This document shows positions 9,684 to 18,767 of a stretch of DNA of 64,000 nt, one piece after another; the stretch's first letter is position 1; each line of letters begins with the position of its first letter. The translations under genes were made by a program, and so were the position numbers. The notes under the pieces were generated by a model. It had not been told where the DNA came from, searched no databases, and saw only the letters and a program-made list of their open reading frames with translations. This DNA comes from Nioella halotolerans. GTDB taxonomy: Bacteria > Pseudomonadota > Alphaproteobacteria > Rhodobacterales > Rhodobacteraceae. The stretch is taken from assembly GCA_003428585.1 (NCBI GenBank), contig QVQC01000032.1:62001-126000 (forward strand). Reading direction: 5' to 3'.

Positions 9684-11042
9684 ATGACCCTCGTCGTCCC
9701 CCCTGACCAGATCCGTTTCGGCACCGGCCTCGTCCCCGGCCGCCCTGCCTTGACGGCCGAGACGATGCTTTCCGAACTCGCCGGCCCGGACCGGATGGCC
9801 GCCGCCTTCCCGCAGGACAGCTTTGACACCCGCATGGCGTTCGCCCGCGACTATTCCCGGCTGACACGTGCCCGGCGCGACAGTGACGCCGATGAAGAGG
9901 CGTTTCGCGCGATCCGGCGGCAATTGAACGACGATCTGACGATGCAGCTGGCGACGACTCTGTCTCGGGGTGTGGCCGACCCGTCGGGCCTGCGCGAGCG
10001 GCTGACGTGGTTCTGGGCCGATCATTTCACAACCGTGGGGCAGCGCCGCCTCATGCGTGGCGGCATCACCGCCCATGTCGAGGAAACGATCCGCCCCCAT
10101 GTCGCGGGCCGCTTCGGCGACATGCTGGAAGCTGCGATCCTGCACCCGGTCATGGTGCTCTATCTCGATCAGGAACGCAGCTACGGTCCGAATTCCATCA
10201 CCGGGCAGCGCCGGGGGGCTGACCTGAACGAGAACCTCGCGCGGGAACTGCTGGAACTGCATACCGTTGGCCCCGATGGCGGCTACACCCAGGCCGATGT
10301 GCGCGAGATGGCCAAGCTGCTGACCGGGTTGGGGATTGGCGATGATGGGCTGGCCTTTCGTCCGAACAATGCCGAACCCGGGCCAGAGGTGGTGATGGGC
10401 CGCAGCTATGGCGGCGCAGATCCCGCGCACCTTTCGGAAATTCGCGCCGCGCTTCAGGATATCGCCCTGCGCCCGGAAACCGCCCGGCATATCTGCCGCA
10501 AGCTGGTCGATCATTTCGTGTCCGAGACGCCCGACCCGGATCTGCTGGCCGCGATGCAGGCCGCGTGGCGGGTCACGGATGGCGACCTGCACGCGGTGAT
10601 GACGGCGTTGATGACCCACCCCGCGGCGCAGGTGCCGGGGCAGGGGCGGGTGAAGCAACCGCTGCACCTGATCGCCTCGACGCTGCGCGCCCTCGATATC
10701 CCGGCAGAGGGGCTGGCGCGGGCCCCGGCGCGACGCTTGCGGCGGTTTGTGGAACGGCCCCTCGCGGCGATGGGGGCGCCTTGGCAGGGCGCGACGGGCC
10801 CGGATGGCTATTTCGATGACGATGCGGAGTGGATCCAGCCGCAGGTTCTGGCGGCACGTATCGGATGGTGCATGACGACCCCGGTCGCCCTGCGCCGGCG
10901 CCTGCCAGATCCGCGGGCCTTCCTGCGCGACGCCTTGTCTGACACCGCGCCCCCCGCGCTTGAGCGCGCCGCCGCACGTGCCGAAAGCCGGGCCGAGGGC
11001 ATCGGGCTGATCCTCGCCTCGCCCGCCTTTCAAAGGAGTTGA
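9684..11042 (+). CDS. DUF1800 family protein
   Basis: A 452-residue DUF1800 protein. The recognisable core runs from LRERLTWFWADHF (~110) through NENLARELLELHTVG (~185) to the C-terminal FVERPLAAMGAP region. The molecular function of the family is unknown. DUF1800 and DUF1501 genes occur as pairs in many bacteria, as here. No signal peptide is seen on this partner. The stop lies 4 bp before the next start, and the ribosome site of the next gene (AAAGGAG) is inside the end of this one, so the two form an operon. Confidence 0.88.
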   Translation: MTLVVPPDQIRFGTGLVPGRPALTAETMLSELAGPDRMAAAFPQDSFDTRMAFARDYSRLTRARRDSDADEEAFRAIRRQLNDDLTMQLATTLSRGVADPSGLRERLTWFWADHFTTVGQRRLMRGGITAHVEETIRPHVAGRFGDMLEAAILHPVMVLYLDQERSYGPNSITGQRRGADLNENLARELLELHTVGPDGGYTQADVREMAKLLTGLGIGDDGLAFRPNNAEPGPEVVMGRSYGGADPAHLSEIRAALQDIALRPETARHICRKLVDHFVSETPDPDLLAAMQAAWRVTDGDLHAVMTALMTHPAAQVPGQGRVKQPLHLIASTLRALDIPAEGLARAPARRLRRFVERPLAAMGAPWQGATGPDGYFDDDAEWIQPQVLAARIGWCMTTPVALRRRLPDPRAFLRDALSDTAPPALERAAARAESRAEGIGLILASPAFQRS

Positions 11043-11046
11043 GCCG

Positions 11047-12279
11047 ATGCCCCGCCTGACCCGCCGCGACCTTCTGCTGCGCGCAACCGCCATCGGCTGC
11101 TCGGCCGCTGCCAGCCCGCTGGTCACGCCCGTCGCCTTTGCCTCGGCGCCTACGGAAAACCGGCTGGTGGTGATCCTGCTGCGCGGGGCGATGGATGGAC
11201 TCGACCTTGTGCAGCCCTATGGCGATCCCGGCCTTGCCGCCGCGCGACCCGGCTACGCGATCGGGCCGGGGGACGGCGCGCGCGACCTTGACGGGTTTTA
11301 TGCGCTGCACCCGGCCCTGTCCGGGTTGTGGCCTTTGTGGCAGGCGGGGCAGCTTGGCTTCGCTCATGCCGTATCAACCCCCTATCGCAACCAGCGAAGC
11401 CATTTCGATGGGCAGGACCTGCTGGAGGCGGGCACGCAAGCGGGAACCGCAGGCCTGTCGCATGCCGATGGCTGGCTCAACCGCCTTGTGCAGACCCTGC
11501 CCGGGGCGCGCCGCGAAACCGCGCTTGCCGTGGGGGCGGAGGAGGCGTTGATCCTGCGCGGGGCCGCGCCGTCGGTGGCGTGGTCGCCCGCCTCGCGGCT
11601 GGCGTTGTCGCCGGCAACGGCGGACCTTCTGTCGATGGTCTACCACGACGATCCGCTGTTCCGGGAAGCTTTCGAGGATGCCGAGTTCTACTCGGGCCTT
11701 CTGCATGGCGATTTCGGCGCCGATGACACTGGTGAAGACGGGATGATGGCCATGGCCGAAAGCCTGCGCGACGGGGGCCGGACGGTTTCGCCCGGTTCCT
11801 TGGCCGAGTTCGCGGCCGAGCGGCTGCGCGCCGATGCCCGCATCGCCAGTTTCTCGATCGGTGGTTGGGACACGCATCGCGGGCAGGACCATCGCATGGC
11901 GCGCGCGCTCAACCATCTGGCCGAGGCGATCACCGAACTGCATGCGGGGCTTGGCGCCGAATGGGATCGGACGATGGTCTTGGCGATGACCGAGTTCGGC
12001 CGCACCGTGCGTATCAACGGGTCCGGTGGCACCGATCACGGCACCGGCAGCGCCGTGGTCATGGCCGGCGGCGCGCTGCGCGGCGGTCAGGTCTTCGGCG
12101 ACTGGCCGGGGTTGGGGGAGGGCGACCTCTTTGACGGCCGCGACCTGATGCCGACGCGCGACGTGCGGGCCTACGCGGCATGGGCCATGGCGGGGCTTTT
12201 CGGCAACGACCGCGCGATGCTGGAACGGCACATCTTTCCCGGCCTCGATCTGGGGGCGGACCCGCGCATCCTGCTCTGA
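11047..12279 (+). CDS. DUF1501 family protein with Tat signal
   Basis: A 410-residue DUF1501 protein, related to the alkaline-phosphatase/sulfatase-like superfamily. The N-terminus MPRLTRRDLLLRATAIGCSA has a twin-arginine motif (RRDLLL) followed by a hydrophobic stretch and an A-x-A-like site (PVAFAS), predicting Tat export of a folded protein. Conserved segments include LRGAMDGLDLVQPYGD (~43), SIGGWDTHRGQD (~276) and AMTEFGRTVRINGSGGTDHG (~316). Metal-ligand-like D and H residues fall in the last two. Forms a two-gene operon with the DUF1800 gene. Biological role unknown. Confidence 0.88.
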   Translation: MPRLTRRDLLLRATAIGCSAAASPLVTPVAFASAPTENRLVVILLRGAMDGLDLVQPYGDPGLAAARPGYAIGPGDGARDLDGFYALHPALSGLWPLWQAGQLGFAHAVSTPYRNQRSHFDGQDLLEAGTQAGTAGLSHADGWLNRLVQTLPGARRETALAVGAEEALILRGAAPSVAWSPASRLALSPATADLLSMVYHDDPLFREAFEDAEFYSGLLHGDFGADDTGEDGMMAMAESLRDGGRTVSPGSLAEFAAERLRADARIASFSIGGWDTHRGQDHRMARALNHLAEAITELHAGLGAEWDRTMVLAMTEFGRTVRINGSGGTDHGTGSAVVMAGGALRGGQVFGDWPGLGEGDLFDGRDLMPTRDVRAYAAWAMAGLFGNDRAMLERHIFPGLDLGADPRILL

Positions 12280-12339
12280 CGGGCTTGCGCTTCCCGCGGC
12301 TTTCGACTTTTCTTTCGCGGCATGAGGAAAGGGGGTCGC

Positions 12340-13053
12340 ATGGCAGAAAAACGCTTCGGTGCGCCGGTAACGGGCTGGACGCCACCGCCCCGCCCGGACA
12401 TGGCGGCCCTGTCGGGGCGATATGCGCGGCTGGTGCGGCTGGACGCCGATGCCCATGCCGCCGATCTGCACCGGGCCAATTCCGCCGATCCGGCGATCTG
12501 GGATTACCTGCCCTATGGCCCGTTTTCCTCTGCCGCCGCCTATCACCGCTGGATCCGCCAGATCACCCGCGGCGACGATCCGCTGTTTTTCGCCATCCAG
12601 AACGCCGAGACCGGACATTTCGGCGGCGTGGCGGCCTATCAGCGCATCGCGTCGGAGATGGGCACGATCGAGGTCGGCCATATCAACCTTTCCCCCGAAT
12701 TGCAGCGCAGCCGCGCCGCGACCGACGCGATGGTGATGATGATGGAACGGGCGTTTCAGGCGGGCTATCGCCGATACGAATGGAAATGCGACGCGCTCAA
12801 CCTGCCGTCCCGCCGGGCGGCGCAGCGGCTGGGCTTTTCTCATGAGGGCGTGTTCCGGCAGGCCGCCGTGGTCAAGGGGCGCAACCGCGATACCGCGTGG
12901 TTCGCGGTCATCGACAAGGATTGGCCGGCGCTTCGTGAAGCCTATCGCGCATGGCTCGATCCGTCGAATTTCGACGCGCGGGGCCGGCAACGTGAACGGC
13001 TCGGCGATCTGACCGGGCTGGTGCGGGTGGCGTCTGACCCGGCCTTGGGTTGA
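12340..13053 (+). CDS. GNAT family N-acetyltransferase (RimJ/RimL-like)
   Basis: A 237-residue GNAT-fold acetyltransferase of the RimJ/RimL branch. It carries the acyl-CoA-binding region after the GHINLSPELQRSRAATDA stretch (~108-125) and the branch-typical NLPSRRAAQRLGFSHEGVFRQ (~153-173). An ATG lies at 12322, but 12340 is chosen because AGGAAAGGGGG sits just upstream of it at normal ribosome-site spacing. The acceptor is unknown. It follows DUF1501 on the same strand by 60 bp and converges on the response regulator. Confidence 0.85.
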   Translation: MAEKRFGAPVTGWTPPPRPDMAALSGRYARLVRLDADAHAADLHRANSADPAIWDYLPYGPFSSAAAYHRWIRQITRGDDPLFFAIQNAETGHFGGVAAYQRIASEMGTIEVGHINLSPELQRSRAATDAMVMMMERAFQAGYRRYEWKCDALNLPSRRAAQRLGFSHEGVFRQAAVVKGRNRDTAWFAVIDKDWPALREAYRAWLDPSNFDARGRQRERLGDLTGLVRVASDPALG

Positions 13054-13057
13054 TTCC

Positions 13058-13783
13058 TCAGACAGCCGCCATCCCGGCGACCCGGTCGGCCAGCAGCGAG
13101 CGCAGGCGGGCGCGGTCTGCCGGGGCGGGGCGCGGCGGCAGCGCGCGGGCGGTTTCCAGCAGCCCGGTATCATGCGAGGCGCGCGCCACCCCCAGCAGGA
13201 ACTTGCGAAGGTAGCCCGTGGGCGGTGGATCCTGCCCCAGCAGGTCCAGCGCATGGGCCAGATCCTCGCGCAGCGCCAGTTGGTCGGGGTGCACCGGCGC
13301 GGTTTCCACGATGCGCGGTCCGTCGGGCCGCATCTCGGCCGGCAGGGAGGCGAGGATCGCGGCCTGAAAGGCCCCGAGCGACTCTACCGGCTTGGGCAGG
13401 AAGCCATCGGCCCCGGCGGACAGCGCCGCCCGTTCGGCCGCCGCCCGTTCCGCGCCCGAGGTGGCCAGCAGCACCGGCACCCTTGGGGTCGTGGTGTGCA
13501 TTTCCTCGATCAGCGACAGGCCCGACCCGTCGGGCAGGCCAAGGTCCACGATCGCCGCCGAGGGGCGGTAGGTGTTCAGGTGCCGATGCGCGGAGGAAAG
13601 GCAATCGGCCCGCCGGATCCGCGCGCCGGAGCGCAGGCACATCAGGCGCAGCGCTTCGGAGGCGAAGCGGCTGTCCTCCACCACCAGCACGGTCAGCCCG
13701 GCCAATGGCCTTCCCGGTGTCGGGGCGGGGTGGAAGAAAGGAATGTCATCCTCCGGTTTGCGTGTGTCGGTGTCCATGTCCAA
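13058..13783 (-). CDS. Response regulator with C-terminal helical extension
   Basis: 241 residues. Residues ~29-150 form a CheY-like receiver: acidic pair E36/D37, phospho-acceptor Asp80 (VDLGLPDGSG), T108/S109, and Lys131 in a KP motif. The N-terminal 28 residues are a Pro/Asp-rich lead. The C-terminal ~85 residues are Arg/Leu-rich and helical, without a recognisable DNA-binding or enzymatic domain. No histidine kinase is adjacent, so its partner is unknown. Divergent from mce; its stop is 4 bp from the stop of the convergent GNAT gene. Confidence 0.85.
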   Translation of the reverse strand: MDMDTDTRKPEDDIPFFHPAPTPGRPLAGLTVLVVEDSRFASEALRLMCLRSGARIRRADCLSSAHRHLNTYRPSAAIVDLGLPDGSGLSLIEEMHTTTPRVPVLLATSGAERAAAERAALSAGADGFLPKPVESLGAFQAAILASLPAEMRPDGPRIVETAPVHPDQLALREDLAHALDLLGQDPPPTGYLRKFLLGVARASHDTGLLETARALPPRPAPADRARLRSLLADRVAGMAAV

Positions 13784-13863
13784 AAGCCCCCAATGGCGAT
13801 TCTGGCCCCGATTAGACCCGCCCGCGGTTTATGGCAGGTTAACGGGGCGCGGCGATGCACCGC

Positions 13864-13893
13864 TTGTCAAGGCGCGGCCGCATCCTCCATATG
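13864..13893 (+). promoter_or_regulatory. Possible mce promoter
   Basis: TTGTCA (13864-13869), 18-nt spacer, CATATG (13888-13893) about 30 bp upstream of the mce start, in the divergent intergenic region. The match is moderate and unsupported by anything else. Confidence 0.3.
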
Positions 13894-13923
13894 CGTAGTA
13901 CGACAGCCGAAAGGAGACTGCCC

Positions 13924-14328
13924 ATGATCGGACGCCTCAACCACGTGGCCATCGCCGTGCCGGACCTCGCGGCCGCGGCCGCGCAATACCGCGACACGCT
14001 CGGCGCCACGGTCAACCCGCCACAGGACGAACCCGATCACGGCGTCACGGTGGTTTTCATCGACCTGCCCAACACCAAGATCGAGCTTTTGCATCCCCTG
14101 GGCGCGGCCAGCCCGATTGCCGGCTTCCTCGAAAAGAACCCGTCGGGCGGTATCCATCATATCTGTTACGAGGTGGAGGATATCCTTGCCGCGCGCGACA
14201 CGCTGAAAGCCGCCGGCGCGCGGGTTCTGGGCAGCGGGGAACCCAGGATCGGCGCCCATGGAAAGCCGGTCCTGTTCCTGCATCCCAAGGATTTCACCGG
14301 CACGCTGGTTGAACTGGAGCAAGTCTGA
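13924..14328 (+). CDS. mce: Methylmalonyl-CoA epimerase
   Basis: A 134-residue glyoxalase-fold (VOC) protein with the epimerase pattern. MIGRLNHVAIAV carries the metal-ligand His7; GGIHHICYEV lies mid-protein (~75-84) and GTLVELEQ at the end. It interconverts (R)- and (S)-methylmalonyl-CoA in propionyl-CoA breakdown and in the ethylmalonyl-CoA pathway. Length equals the family norm. The ATG at 13924 follows GAAAGGAGACTGCCC. The downstream DUF1467 gene starts within the stop (TGATG), so the two are coupled. Confidence 0.95.
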   Translation: MIGRLNHVAIAVPDLAAAAAQYRDTLGATVNPPQDEPDHGVTVVFIDLPNTKIELLHPLGAASPIAGFLEKNPSGGIHHICYEVEDILAARDTLKAAGARVLGSGEPRIGAHGKPVLFLHPKDFTGTLVELEQV

Positions 14329-14606
14329 TGGGTTGGTTTTCCGCGATCGTCCTTCTGGCCGTGATCTGGTTCATGACCCTTTTCGTCGTGCTGCCCCTGC
14401 GCCTCAAGACGCAAGGGGAGGCGGGCGAGATCGTGCCCGGCACGCCCGGCTCGGCGCCTGAAAACATTGCGCTGAAGCGCAAGTTCATCCTGACCTCGAT
14501 CATCGCGGTCGTGATCTGGGTGGTCATCGTGGCCGTGATCGTGACCGGCGTGGTCACCATCGACGATTTCGATCTCTTTACCCGCTTCGGGGGGGAACTG
14601 TACTGA
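14328..14606 (+). CDS. DUF1467 family membrane protein
   Basis: A 92-residue protein with two predicted membrane helices (~4-22 and ~53-76) separated by a polar loop containing PLRLKTQGEAGEIVPGTPGS, characteristic of DUF1467. Function unknown. Its start overlaps the mce stop by one base. Its last 29 bp overlap, on opposite strands, the 3' end of the EI24 gene. Confidence 0.88.
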   Translation: MGWFSAIVLLAVIWFMTLFVVLPLRLKTQGEAGEIVPGTPGSAPENIALKRKFILTSIIAVVIWVVIVAVIVTGVVTIDDFDLFTRFGGELY

Positions 14607-15282
14607 GCCGATGGTAAAGATGCGTGAAGGTGGCGGCACCGAGGATCGGGACCAGAAGGTTTACCACCGGGATCGTCAGCGGCACCGCCATCAGCACCCC
14701 GGCGGCGAAGATCTGGCCCCGGTTGCGGCGGCGGAATCGGGCCGCGCCGGCATCGTCGTTGCGGCGCAGGGCGACCACCTGCGCGTATTCCCGCCCCAGC
14801 AGCACGCCGTTGACTCCCCAGAATAAAAGCGGCGCGATCGGGGCAAAGACGAGGTAGGCCACCAGCGCGACAAGATTGACCGCGATCACCAGCGCCAGCA
14901 TGCGCAGCGCGTCGATAAGTCCTTCGAGAATGCCGACCTCGCGCGCCGGGGGCAGGGCGGGGTAATGCCTGTCCTCCACCGCCGCCGCGATTTGTTCAAG
15001 GAAGATGCCGAGGAAGGCCGTGGCGACCGGCACCATCAAGAAGACCGAAGCCAGCAGCATCACCGGCACCGCCGCCCACGAAAGCGCGGTGTCGAGGCCG
15101 CCGACCTCGCCTATCCACGGCAAGGTGAAACTGTCGGGCACCAGCCAGTCGATGGCCAGCGTGAACAACCAGTAGGCGCCGACCAGCAGAGCGATGGTCA
15201 GCGCGAGGCCCAGCAGCAGAACCCGCAGGAAGCGCGGATCGGTCATCTGACCGAGGGCCTTCAGGAAATCTTTGAAAATCAT
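14578..15282 (-). CDS. EI24 domain (CysZ-like) integral membrane protein
   Basis: A 234-residue membrane protein with four to five hydrophobic helices (~20-48, 66-95, 124-150, 155-165, 190-215). It has the EI24/CysZ-type motif VFLMVPVATAFLGIFLEQIA and a loop VEDRHYP. CysZ members transport sulfate, but EI24 proteins in this group are mostly uncharacterised, so sulfate transport is only a possibility. Its start overlaps the stop of the upstream nitroreductase gene (ATGA), and its 3' end overlaps the convergent DUF1467 gene. Confidence 0.8.
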   Translation of the reverse strand: MIFKDFLKALGQMTDPRFLRVLLLGLALTIALLVGAYWLFTLAIDWLVPDSFTLPWIGEVGGLDTALSWAAVPVMLLASVFLMVPVATAFLGIFLEQIAAAVEDRHYPALPPAREVGILEGLIDALRMLALVIAVNLVALVAYLVFAPIAPLLFWGVNGVLLGREYAQVVALRRNDDAGAARFRRRNRGQIFAAGVLMAVPLTIPVVNLLVPILGAATFTHLYHRLSTVPPRSG

Positions 15283-15872
15283 GTCTCTACCCAGCTTGTC
15301 AGGGCCCCCACATCGGGGCGCGGGCGGTCCGGCGGCGCCACCGTTTCGGTGCCCAGATGGATGAAGCCGGCGACGAATTCCGCCTCTGCCAGCCGCAGCC
15401 CTTGTGCGAGGAACCCGGCATCACGCGCCATCCAGCCGGTCAGCCAGTTGGCGCCCCAGCCCGCGGCAAGCGCCGCGTTGACCAGGGCCAGGCAGACCGC
15501 GCCGGCGCTCATCACCTGCTCGACCTCCGGGATCTTGTCGGAGGCTTTGGGCGCGGCCACGACCGCGACCACAAGGTGCGCATCGGCGAAGGCGCGCACG
15601 TCCTTTTCCAGCTTGTTCGCGTCCATGGTCCGCGCGGTTCCAAGGCTTCGCGCCAGGCTGGCAAGGCGCGCGCAGGCATCCCGTTGCAGCACGATGAAGC
15701 GCCACGGTTCCAGCTTGCCGTGATCGGGGCTGCGCGCGGCGGCGGTCAGCAGAGTCTCGACCGTTCCGCGATCCGGTACCGGCGTGGTGAGCGTCTTGGC
15801 CGGGCGGGAGCGCCGGGTCAGCAGGAAGTCCAGCACGTCGGGGCGCGGGGCAAGCGGGGCGATCTGTGTCAT
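15279..15872 (-). CDS. Nitroreductase family protein (YdjA-like)
   Basis: A 197-residue FMN-dependent nitroreductase-fold protein. RRSRPAKTLT (~19) is the FMN phosphate-binding start, and ARSPDHGKLEPWRFIVL (~44-60) is typical of the short YdjA branch. These proteins reduce nitro or quinone-like compounds with NAD(P)H; the physiological substrate is unknown. An upstream ATG at 15923 is in frame, but the ATG at 15872 is preceded by AAGGACACCGAC and matches usual family starts. Operon with the EI24 gene. Confidence 0.87.
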   Translation of the reverse strand: MTQIAPLAPRPDVLDFLLTRRSRPAKTLTTPVPDRGTVETLLTAAARSPDHGKLEPWRFIVLQRDACARLASLARSLGTARTMDANKLEKDVRAFADAHLVVAVVAAPKASDKIPEVEQVMSAGAVCLALVNAALAAGWGANWLTGWMARDAGFLAQGLRLAEAEFVAGFIHLGTETVAPPDRPRPDVGALTSWVET

Positions 15873-15999
15873 GTCGGTGTCCTTCCGGCGCGGTCCGGGC
15901 ACATGTCGGGAAAGTCGGGGCAAAGGTCAAGCCTTGCCCGCATCGGCACGTGACGCGATGCTCTGCCTAAGGGCGGCAGGGCCAGCCGCGACGGCGCGG

Positions 16000-18600
16000 C
16001 TACTTGGCCGTCTTCTTCTTCGGCGCCGGTTTCTTCTTGCCGCCCTTGGCCGCGCGTTCCGCGATCAACTGCACCGCCATGTCCATGTCGACATCCTCTG
16101 GCGGTGTCTCCTTGGGGATCGTGGCGTTGACCTTTTCCCATTTGACATACGGGCCGTAGCGCCCTTCCATCACGTTGACAGGGCCGCCCTTTTCGGGGTG
16201 TTCGCCCAGTTCTTTCAAGGGCTTGGCTGCTGTCCGCCCGCCGCCGCGGGCGCGCTTCTCGGCCAGCAATTCGACGGCGCGGTTCATGCCGATCTCGAAC
16301 ACGTCATTGGGGTCGCGCAGGTTGGCATAGGTGGGTTTCGCCGCCCCCTCGGCCTGGTGCATCACGTAAGGCCCGTAGCGGCCGAAATTCGTCTTGATCA
16401 GGTTGCCATCCTCGGGGTGCGGCCCGATCTCGCGCGGCAGGCTGAGCAGGGTCAGCGCCTTGTCCAGATCCATCGCGTCGGCGGCCCAGCCCTTGGGCAG
16501 CGAGGCGCGCGGCGGTTTCTTGTTCTCCTCGGTCACCTCGCCCTTCTGCACGTAGGGACCGAACCGGCCCGAGCGCAGTGTCACCGGCTCGCCCTCGTCA
16601 TGGCCCAGCACCCGGTCACCGGCCTGCGCGTCGGCATCGCCGCCGATCGGGCGGGTGTAGCGGCATTCGGGATAGCGCGAGCAGCCGACGAAGCCGCCGG
16701 TGCGCGAGGTCTTGAGATGCAGGCTGCCTTCGCCGCAAAGCGGGCACTGGCGCGGATCGCTGCCATCCTCGCGCGGCGGGTAAAGCTGGTCGCTGAGCGC
16801 CTCGTCAAGCTTGTCGAGCACCTCGGTGATCCGCAACTCCGACGTCTCGGCGATCGCGGCGGAGAAATCGCGCCAGAATTTCGCCAGCACCTCCTTGTAG
16901 TCGCGGTCACCGGCGGAGATCTCGTCAAGCTCCTCCTCGAGGTTGGCCGTGAACTCGTAGCCAACGTATTTGCGGAAGAAATTGAGCAGGAAGATCGTGA
17001 CGATCCGGCCCTTGTCCTCCGGGATCAGGCGGTTCTTGTCCTTGCGGACATATTCGCGATCCTGGATCGTGGTCACGATGCTAGCATAGGTGGAGGGGCG
17101 GCCGATGCCCAGCTCCTCCATCTTCTTGACCAGCGTCGCCTCGGTGTAGCGCGGCGGCGGCTGGGTGAAATGCTGCTGGCCGAGGATGGCGCCATCCTCC
17201 GACGCCAGGGCCGTGCCGTCCTGCGACAGACGCTTTTGTTCCGCTTCCATCGCGCCCGCAACCTTTTTCAGCGCCTCGCCCTGCATGATCTGCGGCAGGC
17301 GGCGATCCTCGTCCGAGGTCGCGGCATCGTCGTCGCGCCCTTCCTCGTAGACCTTCATGAAGCCGTCGAAGGTCACCACCTGCCCGGTGGCACGCAACCT
17401 GACCTGTTCGTCATCGCTGGCGATCTCGACCGTGGTGCGTTCCAGCCGCGCGGCCTCCATCTGGCTGGCGATGGTGCGTTTCCAGATCAGGTCATAGAGC
17501 TTTTTCTGGTCGGATTCCGACACCCGCAGGCTGGCGGGATCCTTCGACATGTCGGTGGGTCGGATGCATTCGTGCGCTTCCTGCGCGTTCTTGGCCTTGT
17601 TCTTGTAGATGCGCGGGCTCTTGGGCAGGTAATCGGCGCCGTAGCGGTCGCGGATCGCGTCGCGCGCGGCGCTCACGGCCTCGGGCGCCATGTCGATGCC
17701 GTCGGTCCGCATGTAGGTGATGTGCCCGGCCTCGTAGAGGCGCTGCGCGGTCGACATGGTCTGGCGTGCGCCGAAGCCGAACTTGCGGCTGGCCTCCTGT
17801 TGAAGGGTCGAGGTCATGAACGGCGCGGCCGGGTTGCGGGTCGACGGTTTCGCCTCCACCGACGCGACGCTGAGCGCGCGCGACGAAACCGCCTGCACCG
17901 CCATGCCGGCCGCCGCCTCGCTGTCGAGGTCGTAGCGGTCGAGCTTCCTGCCCGCCAGCGTGGTCAGCCGCGCCTCGAATATCTGGCCCCGCGGGGTTTC
18001 CAGCACCGCGCGCACCGACCAGTATTCGCGCGGATTGAAGGCCTCGATCTCCATCTCGCGCTCGACGATCAGGCGCAGGCAGACCGATTGCACCCGGCCC
18101 GCGGATTTCGCGCCGGGCAGCTTGCGCCAAAGGACGGGCGAAAGGTTGAAACCGACAAGGTAATCAAGCGCGCGTCGGGCGAGATAGGCTTCGACGAGCG
18201 GGCCGTCGACCTCGCGCGGATTCTGCATCGCCTCGGTCACCGCGGCCTTGGTGATCGCGTTGAAGACGACGCGGCTGACTTCGGTGGATTTCTTGATCGC
18301 CCGGCGCTTGGTCAGGGCCTCCTGTAGGTGCCAGCTGATCGCCTCTCCCTCGCGGTCGGGGTCGGTGGCGAGGATCAGCTTGTCGTCGTCTTTCAGGGCG
18401 TCGGCGATAGCCTTGACATGCTTGCGGCTGTCATTGGCGATCTCCCATTTCATGTCGAAGCCGTGATCCGGGTCGACGGAGCCGTCCTTGGGCGGCAGGT
18501 CGCGCACGTGCCCGTAGGAGGCCAGAACCGTGAAATCGTCCCCAAGATATTTGTTTATTGTCTTGGCCTTGGCAGGCGATTCAACGACGACGACGGGCAT
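16000..18600 (-). CDS. topA: DNA topoisomerase I
   Basis: An 866-residue type IA topoisomerase, which relaxes negative supercoils. The Toprim domain starts at MPVVVVESPAKAKTINKYLG. The active-site tyrosine region is in THYMRTDG-type sequence (ITYMRTDGIDM, ~300). One zinc-ribbon CPLCGEGS...CSRYPEC lies near 605-635. Repeated GRFGPYV/GRYGPYV modules follow (Toprim C-terminal repeats, at least four), and a Lys-rich tail (KKKPAPKKKTAK) ends the protein. ATG 18600 is chosen over the upstream in-frame ATG 18645 because homologues begin MPVVVVES. It follows dprA on the same strand after 167 bp. Confidence 0.97.
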   Translation of the reverse strand: MPVVVVESPAKAKTINKYLGDDFTVLASYGHVRDLPPKDGSVDPDHGFDMKWEIANDSRKHVKAIADALKDDDKLILATDPDREGEAISWHLQEALTKRRAIKKSTEVSRVVFNAITKAAVTEAMQNPREVDGPLVEAYLARRALDYLVGFNLSPVLWRKLPGAKSAGRVQSVCLRLIVEREMEIEAFNPREYWSVRAVLETPRGQIFEARLTTLAGRKLDRYDLDSEAAAGMAVQAVSSRALSVASVEAKPSTRNPAAPFMTSTLQQEASRKFGFGARQTMSTAQRLYEAGHITYMRTDGIDMAPEAVSAARDAIRDRYGADYLPKSPRIYKNKAKNAQEAHECIRPTDMSKDPASLRVSESDQKKLYDLIWKRTIASQMEAARLERTTVEIASDDEQVRLRATGQVVTFDGFMKVYEEGRDDDAATSDEDRRLPQIMQGEALKKVAGAMEAEQKRLSQDGTALASEDGAILGQQHFTQPPPRYTEATLVKKMEELGIGRPSTYASIVTTIQDREYVRKDKNRLIPEDKGRIVTIFLLNFFRKYVGYEFTANLEEELDEISAGDRDYKEVLAKFWRDFSAAIAETSELRITEVLDKLDEALSDQLYPPREDGSDPRQCPLCGEGSLHLKTSRTGGFVGCSRYPECRYTRPIGGDADAQAGDRVLGHDEGEPVTLRSGRFGPYVQKGEVTEENKKPPRASLPKGWAADAMDLDKALTLLSLPREIGPHPEDGNLIKTNFGRYGPYVMHQAEGAAKPTYANLRDPNDVFEIGMNRAVELLAEKRARGGGRTAAKPLKELGEHPEKGGPVNVMEGRYGPYVKWEKVNATIPKETPPEDVDMDMAVQLIAERAAKGGKKKPAPKKKTAK

Positions 18601-18767
18601 GCGGCAAAACCTTAGAACGGGAAAAGTCGGGTGGCGCGGGAACATGTGGCGAGGCGACCATGCTTGTCAATGCGTCATCGGGAAAAGAAATTTCCGGCCC
18701 CGGCCACTGCGGGGCGGGGCTGTCGGACCGGGCCGGTGGCCGCTTGGATGCGTGACGGGGTGCCGCG

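Noticed and set aside
15784..18327. 847-codon open frame on the plus strand opposite topA
   Set aside because: Shadow of topA in GC-rich DNA: low-complexity Arg/Gly/Leu/His translation with no family features, while the opposite strand encodes a complete topoisomerase I.
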